A stretch of 28,840 nucleotides of DNA from CAYYMD01 sp964472875 (GTDB taxonomy: Bacteria; Planctomycetota; Phycisphaerae; SM23-33), in assembly GCA_964472875.1 (NCBI GenBank), contig CAYYMD010000038.1, positions 1 through 28,840 on the forward strand. Reading direction: 5' to 3'. Below the pieces are notes generated by a model that had not been told where the DNA came from, did no database searches, and saw only the letters and a program-made list of their open reading frames with translations. Position numbers and translations under genes: made by a program. Each line of letters begins with the position of its first letter. The first letter of the stretch is position 1. Below, piece by piece: positions 1-7,461 of the stretch.

Positions 1-28
1 TTCATATTCTCCCATCCGGCCGCGTTTG

Positions 29-92
29 TAAGCCCCCGCTGTCAAGCGGGGGATAGTTTTTCGGCATCCCGCTATATACGGCGTTATTATCC
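29..92 (+). repeat. 64-bp direct repeat, copy 1
   Basis: This unit recurs in the same orientation at 421-484 with only a few differences near its middle. It begins with the hairpin at 33-52 (stem CCCCCGCT/AGCGGGGG) and continues through TTTTTCGGCATCCC and GGCGTTATTATCCC. Both copies are preceded by GGCCGC followed by T-rich sequence, so the repeated unit may start slightly upstream (18 and 407). Confidence 0.8.
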
Positions 93-420
93 CCGCATTC
101 ACATGCGGGGCTTGCCGTGGCAGCGTTTTTTATAAGGGCATTGGACATTGTAAATCCCGGCGCGCCGGGATTGGTCATTTCTTCACCAGGGCCACTGGCC
201 GCATTTAAGTTTTCAGCTTTTAGTTTTAAGTTTTTACTTTCCCCTCCATACTTGGACGAAACAACACCTTTGCGCGCGCAAACCGCGCCCGGAGGGCGTA
301 TCCGCAATTCGTAACCCACGGCCGGGAGAAGATATAAAAAATATTATTTTTTCCCCGCCAATCCCGAATTTCCCCGCGCCGCTGCGCGCGCAAATTTGTT
401 AGACACGGCCGCATTTTTAG

Positions 421-484
421 TAAGCCCCCGCTGTCAAGCGGGGGATAGTTTTTCGGCATCCCCTATATGCGGCGTTATTATCCC
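421..484 (+). repeat. 64-bp direct repeat, copy 2
   Basis: Second copy of the unit at 29-92. The hairpin lies at 425-444. Past the unit, both copies run into a different hairpin (91-110 after copy 1, 493-516 after copy 2). The pattern suggests a modular extragenic repeat rather than a simple local duplication. Confidence 0.8.
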
Positions 485-688
485 GGCGTGCAGTCCCGAT
501 GACGATGAATCGGGACACGCCCTACTCCTGGTTCATCAGTTAGTTTTACCCGCCGCAGGCGGGCGGTCCTTCGTAGCCCACGGGGCGAAGAAGGATTCGA
601 ATTTAGGATTTCGTATTTGTTTCGTAATTTATGCATTCGTCATTGATTCGACATTCGACATTCGTCATTTGGCCGCACTGCCGCCGGG

Positions 689-3139
689 TCAGTCGTTAAT
701 GCTTCGTAATTCGGGCGGGTTCTTATCGGCTTTAATCTTGTCGATGGTTTCGTTTACAAGCTCTATATGCGACTTGAGCCCTTTCGCCTCGCGGTGGTTC
801 TTCAGGCGTTTTTCGAGGTCTTTGAGTTTGGGTATCATGCTCCTGGCGGCGCCGCCGTATCGCTGGAGAATCTTCAGGCAGCGCCTGATGCGATAGCGCT
901 TGCCCCAGCGATTAATATCCATGATATCGATGCACAGGGGTATGCCTTCACGGATGCGGTGCCTGGCCAGCAGTTCCAGGCCTGCCAGGCGGATACCGTC
1001 GGCGAACATGATTCCACTGGGTGCGCGTTCGACGACCGCCTCGTGTATGGCGGTCAGCAGCGGCTTAATCTCCTCGTAGCTGAGCTGCTGATAGACGTTG
1101 CCGATGGCGCCCCGCGCCCGCCCGTCCTGGTTCCGCAGGCCGGCACGCACCGCCTTGCGCAGCCGGTCGCGGTCGACGCCTTCGAGCGAATTTTTCAGCA
1201 TGTCGCCGAAGACCGCGAAACACAGGTAGCGTTGCTGCATGTTGCGCGGGTCCTGCTCGGTGGGGCCGCGGGCAAGCATCTCGAGCAGTTGCGGAACGGC
1301 GACCATTGCGGGCTCGCCGATGACGGCCAGGGCTTCGGCGGCCTTGATGCGCAGCCAGAGGTTTTCGTGGTCCAGCTGCTTGCGCAGCGCATCCACGGCC
1401 GGGGCGGCCTTGTGCTTAAGCTCAGCCAGCGCCTGGCAGGCGCCGATGCGGGTTTCAACGTCGGGCGACTCGAGCATCTTCAGCAGGGCGGGCAACGGCG
1501 CATCGTCGCGACGGCCCAGCGCTTTTGCGGCGCGCCCGCGCACGATGGGCGACCAGCTGCCCAGGCGCTGCAGGAGCCGGGCCTCGGTGAACTTGTCGTA
1601 GGCGCTGCTGCGGTCGACGGTGTTCCAGCCGCGGCCGTCGGCTATGAGTTCTTGCGCGGCGGCGGCATCGAGTTGCGGGGCGGCCGAGGGGCGTTTGCCG
1701 GTCAGCCGGATATTTTTGAGCGGCATCGCATAGGCCAGAAGATAAGCCCCCGTGCAGTCCCAGTTGTGGTACTTGTCATGTCGATTTTGGGGTGGTCCCT
1801 GGTGGATATAGGTGCCGTCCCACCGCCGGGCGAGGTCGAAATACCAAGCGCCGAATTCTTCCATCCAGGCGCCGGTGGCGTGCGGTCCGGAACGCGATAT
1901 GCTCGGAATGGCCCAAAGGATATTGAAAAAGTTTCCGGTGTGGCCGGTGTCGCGCTCGGAGCCGTAAGCGGCGGTGCTCATCCGCGAGAAAAACTCCGCG
2001 CCCCGCTGCTCCCGCATGAGGTCGAACAGCACGGCGGCCATGCCGTTTTTGCCGTTGTCCGCGTGCGTCTGCGTCCACGGGCGGTGGTCGCCGTAGGGGA
2101 CGCTGCCCTTGCCGATATAGAATCGCAGTAGATTGGCGCTGCGCTCGACGGCGCGCTGTACGGCATGGTCCTTAACACCCGCCGCGCGTGCCATTACCAG
2201 CGAGATGGTCAGCGGCACACCTGGCGAGTTCATCATCCCGTAGCCGCCGAGGCGGCCGTCCGGCAGGGCGAACCCGTGGCCCCAGGAACCGACGATGCTC
2301 TGGCCGTTGGCGGCCTCCATCGCCAGCCGCCGCAGCCCCGGCAGGACCGACTCATCGCCCGTGACCAAGACATACTCGGCCAGGAACATTGTCGTGTAGC
2401 CGTACCACCAGGTCTTATACCCTCCGGGCTTGAACTTTGACGCCCATTGGGCTTCCTTTTTGACGATGGGCAGGTGCTTAGGATTGCCGCCGGCCAGCAG
2501 GGCCATGGCGTTCAGGGATCGCACAATGGGGTTCGCCCTGTATGACGGTTCCGCCATGCGTTCGGCCAGGGCCTCGCAGCCCTGTTCGAGGATGCGCCGC
2601 GACTTTGGGCAGTCGTAAGGGGCGGTCGGGCTGTAGCTGCCCAGGACGGGAAGCTTCAGGACGACCGTCTCGGTCCGGCCGTCGCGCCAGCGGATAAGCG
2701 GCAACTTGCCGCCGCCGGCTTCCGATTCGGCCCGGGTCAGCGCCTTGCCGAACTCCGTGCGCGGGTCGGAAGAAAATCGTTCGCCGCCGACGCCCAGGAT
2801 GACGTCGCCGACCTTGAGAACGCCGTCAGCAGGAGATTTTTCATGCACCTTCGTAATGTAAATCTGCCGCGCATCGCGGGTGGACATCCTGTGGCTGTAT
2901 ATCCAGCCGCGCGCGCCGGTGGCGCCGAGCGTCCAGTCATGGTCGGCGCCTTCGGGTATCGAATCGCCCTGTGTAAAGTCGGGCTTTCCCGCTTTTTCGG
3001 ACCGCGCGGCCGGGAGCGGCCCGGCTGCGGCCGCAAGCAGGGCCACAACCACGGCGGCGGTTTTCATCGTTAACGGCGCCTCGATAAAAACGGACTTTTT
3101 CGGCGGAACGTCTCGGGTAATGCCTTGTCGTGTAGCCAT
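689..3139 (-). CDS. Secreted PDZ-DUF6288-HEAT repeat protein
   Basis: The 816-aa protein has an N-terminal export signal (hydrophobic run at residues 28-42 ending in a P-A-A-R-S region). A PDZ-like domain spans about 70-165 (GDVILGVGG near 111-119). A long helical domain at about 185-480 has repeated G-W/W-Y motifs and resembles DUF6288, which I recall mainly from Planctomycetota. HEAT repeats of the PBS-lyase type cover about 515-790 (for example VETRIGACQALAEL and LWLRIKAAEALAVIG). The role is unknown; the layout suggests a periplasmic scaffold or protein- or polymer-binding factor. I chose the start at 3139 because AGAAAGG lies 7 nt upstream. A start at residue 25 (position 3067) would give a more classical short signal peptide and has GAGG further upstream, so the true start may be 3067. 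The gene stands alone on its strand. Confidence 0.85.
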   Translation of the reverse strand: MATRQGITRDVPPKKSVFIEAPLTMKTAAVVVALLAAAAGPLPAARSEKAGKPDFTQGDSIPEGADHDWTLGATGARGWIYSHRMSTRDARQIYITKVHEKSPADGVLKVGDVILGVGGERFSSDPRTEFGKALTRAESEAGGGKLPLIRWRDGRTETVVLKLPVLGSYSPTAPYDCPKSRRILEQGCEALAERMAEPSYRANPIVRSLNAMALLAGGNPKHLPIVKKEAQWASKFKPGGYKTWWYGYTTMFLAEYVLVTGDESVLPGLRRLAMEAANGQSIVGSWGHGFALPDGRLGGYGMMNSPGVPLTISLVMARAAGVKDHAVQRAVERSANLLRFYIGKGSVPYGDHRPWTQTHADNGKNGMAAVLFDLMREQRGAEFFSRMSTAAYGSERDTGHTGNFFNILWAIPSISRSGPHATGAWMEEFGAWYFDLARRWDGTYIHQGPPQNRHDKYHNWDCTGAYLLAYAMPLKNIRLTGKRPSAAPQLDAAAAQELIADGRGWNTVDRSSAYDKFTEARLLQRLGSWSPIVRGRAAKALGRRDDAPLPALLKMLESPDVETRIGACQALAELKHKAAPAVDALRKQLDHENLWLRIKAAEALAVIGEPAMVAVPQLLEMLARGPTEQDPRNMQQRYLCFAVFGDMLKNSLEGVDRDRLRKAVRAGLRNQDGRARGAIGNVYQQLSYEEIKPLLTAIHEAVVERAPSGIMFADGIRLAGLELLARHRIREGIPLCIDIMDINRWGKRYRIRRCLKILQRYGGAARSMIPKLKDLEKRLKNHREAKGLKSHIELVNETIDKIKADKNPPELRSIND

Positions 3140-3429
3140 GTTAAGACCTTTCTGATATTGACTTTACAACTCAGACTTCACCGCCACGGCCTCTGGGACA
3201 CCCCTGCGTCCCGGGCCGCCCGTCTTTGCTGTTTTGAAGTAAATCGCGGTTTCAACGGCAGCCATCGGCCGATACCGGCATATCGAAACCGTCGGACTTC
3301 GATGTCACTATAACAACGCGGTACTGTGAATATAGTTTTCTGCCGTGTTATTGTTAAACAACCGTGGCGACCACAAGTTATCGAAAATAACAAAAAATAA
3401 CATTGTTAGCCAGAGTTGGGGGCCAGAAG
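3140..3429. other. Gene-free upstream region
   Basis: No gene seen. It contains a 10-bp palindrome (ATCGGCCGAT, 3264-3273) inside a longer interrupted inverted repeat (CGGTTTC at 3247-3253, GAAACCG at 3285-3291). An AT-rich stretch at 3300-3410 presumably holds the promoter of the minus-strand gene starting at 3139. I found no well-spaced -35/-10 pair that I would defend. Confidence 0.4.
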
Positions 3430-3480
3430 GATAGTGTCGAATATTATGTGTAAGTTTTTTTGTGCCATCTGGCGAGCTGG
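3430..3480. repeat. IS end, remnant copy (matches 28788-28840)
   Basis: These 51 bases match 28788-28840 almost base for base. The differences are one substitution (GTCGAA versus GTCAAA) and a 2-nt length change in a T/A run. The outer end begins GATAGTGTC and continues into ATTATGTGTAAGTTTT, which resembles the terminal inverted repeats of IS256-type elements. The repeat includes the 3' end of a transposase-like reading frame on the minus strand. Confidence 0.75.
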
Positions 3481-3659
3481 CCGAACACGGCCCGCTCAGC
3501 AGCGGACACAGCTCTGACGAACATCTCCACCCTTTCCAGGCCGCGACTGCGCAAGTCCTTCAGGAGTTCCGCACACCGCTTGCCCTGGGATATACAGAAG
3601 TCCAGCACGTCCGCTCCGCCGTCCCGGGCGCGCATTCCGTATTTTTGCCGCGTATAATG
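3444..3659 (-). pseudogene. Truncated IS256-like transposase remnant
   Basis: About 70 codons remain open on the minus strand. The middle part (VLDFCISQG, ELLKDLRSRGLERVEMFV) has the pattern of the catalytic-core region of IS256/mutator transposases, in which a VLG-type strand is followed by a helix and LxDLxxRGL. It then joins abruptly to the extreme C-terminus (QLARWHKKTYT), so an internal deletion is likely. No start region or remaining catalytic segment is present. The short C-terminal part is shared with the element at the right edge of the window. Family assignment rests on this short stretch only. Confidence 0.55.
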
Positions 3660-3686
3660 CTGATATATTATGGATGAAGTGTTCCT

Positions 3687-3740
3687 CGTCGCCGGCGACG
3701 GGGAGACGATTGAAGCGGGATTCTAATTTTAAAAATCCCG
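3687..3740. repeat. Two hairpins upstream of the PPOX gene
   Basis: A 14-bp perfect palindrome (CGTCGCCGGCGACG, 3687-3700) is followed by an inverted repeat with a 7-bp stem (CGGGATT at 3716-3722, AATCCCG at 3734-3740) around an AT-rich 11-nt loop. They lie between the IS remnant and the PPOX-family gene. They may be a terminator-like or regulatory structure, or more extragenic repeat material. Confidence 0.5.
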
Positions 3741-3785
3741 GTGTGTAAATGCGTTGAATTCTTTGCAGACAGAAAGGAGCGGATT

Positions 3786-4166
3786 ATGAATCTGCACGAT
3801 TATTTCGAAAACACAAAGGGCGCCGGCGTTTTGGCCACGGCCGACGCCGAGGGAAATGTTGATGCCGCTATTTACGCCCGGCCGCACGTCGAGGATGAGC
3901 GGACCGTGGCGTTTATCATGAACGAGCGTTTGAGTTACGCAAACCTGTCGGCGAACCCGCGGGCCGCCTATCTGTTTATAGAAGACGGGCCGGGTTACAA
4001 GGGAACGCGGCTGTATCTGACTAAAATAAAAGAGGATACGGACAAGGAACTGATAAAATCCATGCGTCGGCGGACCACGGATTACGACGAATCGAAAAGC
4101 AATAAATACGTGGTCTATTTCAGTGTGGACAAAACCAGGCCGCTCGTCGGCGATTCACCGTCGTGA
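3786..4166 (+). CDS. Pyridoxamine 5'-phosphate oxidase-family FMN protein
   Basis: The 126-aa protein fits the single-domain split-barrel (PPOX-like) flavoprotein family. The N-terminus (LHDYFENTKGAGVLATADAEG) has the first strands of the barrel, followed by AAIYARPHV and a FIMNERLSYANLSANPRAAYLF segment typical of family members near the flavin site. Such proteins bind FMN or a related cofactor and reduce or bind small molecules; the substrate cannot be told from sequence. The start at 3786 follows AAAGGAG with 6-nt spacing, whereas an upstream in-frame ATG at 3741 has no such site. The gene is monocistronic and converges with the galactosidase gene, 15 bp from its end. Confidence 0.8.
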   Translation: MNLHDYFENTKGAGVLATADAEGNVDAAIYARPHVEDERTVAFIMNERLSYANLSANPRAAYLFIEDGPGYKGTRLYLTKIKEDTDKELIKSMRRRTTDYDESKSNKYVVYFSVDKTRPLVGDSPS

Positions 4167-4181
4167 ATACAATGTTGACCT

Positions 4182-5780
4182 TCACCGCCGGCGTTGTTCG
4201 ATGAGTTTTTCGTAGAGGCGGACGAGTTGCTTTATGGCGGCATCTTCCTGCTTGGGCGAGCCGACCTTCAGCAGGGCGGCGCCGTGCGGCATCACGGTGG
4301 TCTCGTAGCCGCCTTCGAACGAACCCAGACGCCGGCGGCGCCACAGGTCCCGCACGTCCGGCTTATCGTCGGCCGGCTTCGGCCGCAGGTCATCCCAGTT
4401 AACGCGGATTTTCAGGGGCTTCTCTCCGCGGTTGAACAGGCCCACCGCATGGCAGCCGTCCCACAGCGGCCGCGACCATATCTCGGCCTGCCCTTCCCTG
4501 CGAACCCGCGTAGCGACCCGGCCGAGCGGATCCTGGCTGACGGCCAGCACTTCGGGGTTGGTCAGCAGTTTCAGGGTGAACGGCTCCATGCGCGTCAGGT
4601 CGTTGCCCAGAAGCAAAGGCGAGCCGATCATGCACCACAGCGAAATATGCGTGATTTGTTCGTGGTGCGTCAGTTTCGTCTGGTGCAGGTTGGGACCCCA
4701 GCCGACCTTGCCGATCACGAGCATGTCGGCGTCGTTCCAGTGTCCCGGCCCGGCATATTCGGCATACCTGCTGTGGCGGAAGCCGATGTCCTTCATGCTC
4801 CGCCATGAATCCCTGATATCGCCCGTGGTCCGCCAGGAATTGCCGCGTATGGAAGGATGGTTTGACCACTTCCACGGCTCACCCATGCCGTACTCGCAGA
4901 TGCTGTAGACAATGTCGCGGTCGATATGATCCAGGGCGTGGCGCATAATGCGATACGGGCGCATCAGGTCCTCGGTATTTTCAACTTCCACGATGTGCCT
5001 GTAGCCGCACCAGTCATATTTGAGATAATCGAACCCCCATTCGGCGAATCTCTGAGCATCGCGGTATTCGTGCAGGTGGGCGGCCTCGTATCCCTGGCAG
5101 GTGGTCGGCCCGGGCGAGGTGTAGAGGCCGGCCTTGAGGCCAAAGCCGTGGATGTATTCGGTGAGTGCGGGCATGTCCGGAAAGTAATCGTTGGCCAGAA
5201 TCATGCCCTTTTTGTCGCGCGGCCGGCCCGCCCTTTTGGGGTCGTCATGGCCGGGCTTTCGCATCCAGCAGTCGTCGATGTTTACATACCGCCAGCCATA
5301 ATCGGCCAGGCCGGTCTCGACCATGGCCTTTGCCGCCGCCTTCACTTTTTCCGCCGTGACGGACCTGGCCCAGACGTTCCACGAATTCCATCCCATCGGC
5401 GGGGTAAGGGCCAGCATGTGCCGCCCGCACACCAGCAGAACACGGCGGCTGTGGCGGCCGTGCTCGTTTTCGGCCGCGACCGTGACGGTATAGACTCCGG
5501 GCTTGTCTATTTGGCCGGTGATAATGCCGCCGCCGTTGATTTTAAGCCCCTCGGGAAGGTTTTCGGCGCGGAAATCCATCGGCCGCTCGCCCGTGGTGGG
5601 CACGCGCCAGATGAACGGATGGCCGACCTGGCAGCCGGTTACTATGGGGTGGTGTATCCGGGGCGATTTGAGTGCGTCGTGGCCGACAATGTCGGGCTTG
5701 CCCGCCGCGGCGGTTGCGAATAACGTCATTGCCAAAACCGCGCGCGCGGCCGCTCTCATGAAACTGTTTGTCTTTAACAT
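4182..5780 (-). CDS. Exported GH27 alpha-galactosidase
   Basis: Glycoside hydrolase family 27, expected to release terminal alpha-linked galactose (or N-acetylgalactosamine) from oligosaccharides outside the cytoplasm. From the chosen start the protein has 532 aa. It has a signal peptide (about 1-26), an Ig-like putative-immunoglobulin domain (about 45-120) and a (beta/alpha)8 catalytic domain starting at PPMGWNSWN. The nucleophile is the Asp of YLKYDW (residue 256). The acid/base is the first Asp of TTGDIRDSW (residue 321), by comparison with human alpha-galactosidase A. A C-terminal beta domain completes the fold. The start at 5780 has AAGGA 7 nt upstream; a longer frame to 5852 would run through the promoter. 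The gene follows phoU on the same strand but has its own promoter, so it is probably separate from the pst operon. Confidence 0.93.
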   Translation of the reverse strand: MLKTNSFMRAAARAVLAMTLFATAAAGKPDIVGHDALKSPRIHHPIVTGCQVGHPFIWRVPTTGERPMDFRAENLPEGLKINGGGIITGQIDKPGVYTVTVAAENEHGRHSRRVLLVCGRHMLALTPPMGWNSWNVWARSVTAEKVKAAAKAMVETGLADYGWRYVNIDDCWMRKPGHDDPKRAGRPRDKKGMILANDYFPDMPALTEYIHGFGLKAGLYTSPGPTTCQGYEAAHLHEYRDAQRFAEWGFDYLKYDWCGYRHIVEVENTEDLMRPYRIMRHALDHIDRDIVYSICEYGMGEPWKWSNHPSIRGNSWRTTGDIRDSWRSMKDIGFRHSRYAEYAGPGHWNDADMLVIGKVGWGPNLHQTKLTHHEQITHISLWCMIGSPLLLGNDLTRMEPFTLKLLTNPEVLAVSQDPLGRVATRVRREGQAEIWSRPLWDGCHAVGLFNRGEKPLKIRVNWDDLRPKPADDKPDVRDLWRRRRLGSFEGGYETTVMPHGAALLKVGSPKQEDAAIKQLVRLYEKLIEQRRR

Positions 5781-5828
5781 GAGTTTATCCTTATAAAGAG
5801 TTGCCCGATAGAAGGATTCTACGCTTTT

Positions 5829-5856
5829 ATTATATGGCCGGCGCGTTCGCACTCAA
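5829..5856 (-). promoter_or_regulatory. Sigma70-like promoter of the GH27 gene
   Basis: Reading the minus strand, TTGAGT (5856-5851) is followed by 16 bases and a perfect TATAAT (5834-5829). It lies between the phoU stop and the GH27 start, leaving a leader of roughly 40 nt. It is the best -35/-10 pair I found in the window. Confidence 0.7.
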
Positions 5857-5861
5857 GTTGC

Positions 5862-6539
5862 TTAGCCGGGGTATTCCTTGTCGAAGGCGTAGGCGTGGCG
5901 GACGACGTCGCCGGTGCGGAGGAAGATTATGTCCTCGGCGATGTTGGTGCACAGGTCGCCGATTCGCTCCAGCGCGCGTGCGATGTTCAGCATGGCGTAT
6001 GCCCTCTCCACGCCCTCGGCGCGGCTGCCCTCGGCGTCTAAAATGGTTCGGACGAACTCCTTGTGCGCCCGGTCAACGTCCTGGTCGTCTTCGATAACCC
6101 GCCGGGCGGTGTCGGCGTCGGATGCGTTGAGCATCCGCATGGTGACACCGAGCATCTCCACCGTCAGCGAGCGCAGGCGCTGGAACGTCTCGTTCGATTC
6201 GAGGTCGATGCCATCGGCCACTACACGGCCTGTCTGCTTGGCTATGCTGCAGGCCAGGTCGGCGATGCGCTCCAGGTCGTTGTTGGCCTTGATTATTGTG
6301 CAGATGGCGCGGAGGTCGATTGCGGCCGGCTGGTACAGCGCCAGCATGCGGATGCATTCCTGCTCTATCTCGACCTCCTCGCGGTCGATGACGGCGTCCT
6401 TTTCGCGGATGGAGCGGGCGGTGTCTTCGTCCTTCTGCTCGACGGCGCGAAGGACGTCGGTGACGGCCTCCTCCACGCGCATTCCCATATGGTCCAGCCG
6501 CAACTGGCAGATTTCGAGTCGGCGTTGTAGTTCTGACAT
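5862..6539 (-). CDS. phoU: Phosphate-system regulator PhoU
   Basis: The 225-aa protein is two repeats of a three-helix bundle, the normal PhoU length. The metal-binding E/D-rich motifs are visible: NNDLERIADLACSIA in the first repeat and the matching RALERIGDLCTNIAEDIIF in the second. PhoU is a cytoplasmic negative modulator that links the Pst transporter to the PhoR kinase and dampens phosphate uptake and Pho signalling when phosphate is plentiful. It is the last gene of the pst operon, 31 nt after pstB. Confidence is high because motif, length and context agree. Confidence 0.96.
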   Translation of the reverse strand: MSELQRRLEICQLRLDHMGMRVEEAVTDVLRAVEQKDEDTARSIREKDAVIDREEVEIEQECIRMLALYQPAAIDLRAICTIIKANNDLERIADLACSIAKQTGRVVADGIDLESNETFQRLRSLTVEMLGVTMRMLNASDADTARRVIEDDQDVDRAHKEFVRTILDAEGSRAEGVERAYAMLNIARALERIGDLCTNIAEDIIFLRTGDVVRHAYAFDKEYPG

Positions 6540-6570
6540 TCCTGTGGCCTTGCCTTTGCTTAATTGTATC

Positions 6571-7443
6571 TTAGCCGAAGCGTCCGGTTACGTAGTCTTC
6601 GGTCTGTTTTTGCGTGGGATTGGTGAAAATTTCGTTTGTCCGGCCGTATTCTATCAGTTTGCCCATGCAGAAAAAAGCCGTCATATCGCTGACGCGGGCG
6701 GCCTGCTGCATGTTGTGCGTTACGATGACGATAGTGTACTCGTTTTTCAACTGGGCGATGAGTTCCTCGATGCGACCGGTGGCGATGGGGTCCAGGGCCG
6801 AGCACGGCTCATCCATCAGCAGAACCCTGGGGCCGGTCGCCAGTGCCCTTGCGATACACAGCCGCTGCTGCTGCCCGCCGGACAGCGCCAGGGCCGACTT
6901 GCCCAAATCATCTTTGACTTCCTTCCACAGCGCTGCGTGTTTGAGCGTCTGCTCGACCAGTTCGTCCAGTTGCGCCCGCCTGCGGACGCTCTGAAGTCGC
7001 GGCCCGAAAGCGATGTTGTCGTAGATGCTCTTGGGGAACGGGTTGGGGTTCTGGAACACCATGCCGACTTCCTGGCGGAGATTCACCAGGTTAATCCGCT
7101 TGTCATAGACGTTCACGCCGGCCACCTCCAGCAGGCCTTCTGCGCGGGCGCCGGGGATGAGATCGTTCATGCGGTTGATGCTCCGCAGGAAGGTGCTCTT
7201 TCCGCAGCCGCTGGGACCGATGATGGCGGTGACGCCGCGCGGGTAGACATCCATGGTGATGTCTTCGACGCCGGCCTTCTGGCCGTAGAACAGGGAGAAG
7301 CCCTTCGAGGTAATCACGGCCGTCTTCTGCTCGGCGGCGGACTCCGGCTGTAACGCCTGAACGTCGGCGTTTTGGGTCTGAGACACGTAGGGTTGAGTCT
7401 CGGCCTGCTGCTGTTTTTCGGTTGTCGCCTGTATCTGGTTCAT
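6571..7443 (-). CDS. pstB: Phosphate ABC transporter ATPase PstB
   Basis: ATP-binding subunit that powers phosphate import through PstA/PstC at the inner membrane. In the 290-aa protein the Walker A motif (GPSGCGKS) is at 76-83, the Q-loop Gln near 131 (VFQNPNPFP), the ABC signature LSGGQQQR at 187-194, Walker B VLLMDEP at 207-213 and the switch His at 243. Residues 1 to about 42 form an extra Gln/Ala/Glu-rich, probably disordered leader not needed for the ABC fold. The start at 7443 is preceded by GGA about 8 nt upstream. An internal start after the leader was not chosen because no in-frame ATG lies there. It sits 18 nt after pstA in the operon. Confidence 0.96.
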   Translation of the reverse strand: MNQIQATTEKQQQAETQPYVSQTQNADVQALQPESAAEQKTAVITSKGFSLFYGQKAGVEDITMDVYPRGVTAIIGPSGCGKSTFLRSINRMNDLIPGARAEGLLEVAGVNVYDKRINLVNLRQEVGMVFQNPNPFPKSIYDNIAFGPRLQSVRRRAQLDELVEQTLKHAALWKEVKDDLGKSALALSGGQQQRLCIARALATGPRVLLMDEPCSALDPIATGRIEELIAQLKNEYTIVIVTHNMQQAARVSDMTAFFCMGKLIEYGRTNEIFTNPTQKQTEDYVTGRFG

Positions 7444-7461
7444 ATTTAAATCCGTTATAGG

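Larger units (their letters stand above)
1..688. repeat. Gene-free region with clustered hairpin repeats
   Basis: No convincing gene is present. The stretch holds many short perfect inverted repeats with different sequences: 33-52 (8-bp stem, 4-nt loop), 91-110 (8-bp stem, 4-nt loop), 153-172 (20-bp perfect palindrome), 271-280 and 373-382 (the same 10-bp GC palindrome), 286-298 (5-bp stem), 425-444 (a copy of 33-52), 493-516 (8-bp stem, 8-nt loop) and 549-563 (6-bp stem). The word GGCCGC precedes several units (18, 197, 407, 671). AT-rich, low-complexity text with repeated ATTCG words fills 597-670. This looks like extragenic palindromic (REP-like) repeat material. The hairpin at 549-563 could also act as a weak terminator for the minus-strand gene ending at 689, but no clear T-run follows it. 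Confidence 0.6.

Noticed and set aside
29..563. CRISPR array from repeated hairpin units
   Set aside because: Only two copies of any unit occur, spacing is irregular and there are no uniform spacers or cas genes.
767..2131. Long plus-strand open frame (454 codons) opposite the DUF6288 gene
   Set aside because: It is antisense to a protein with clear signal peptide, PDZ and HEAT patterns; its own product has no recognisable domain and arises from GC-rich third positions.
5914..7353. Plus-strand open frame of 479 codons opposite phoU and pstB
   Set aside because: It crosses two well-identified genes and their gap; composition is Ser/Arg/Ala-rich without domain pattern.
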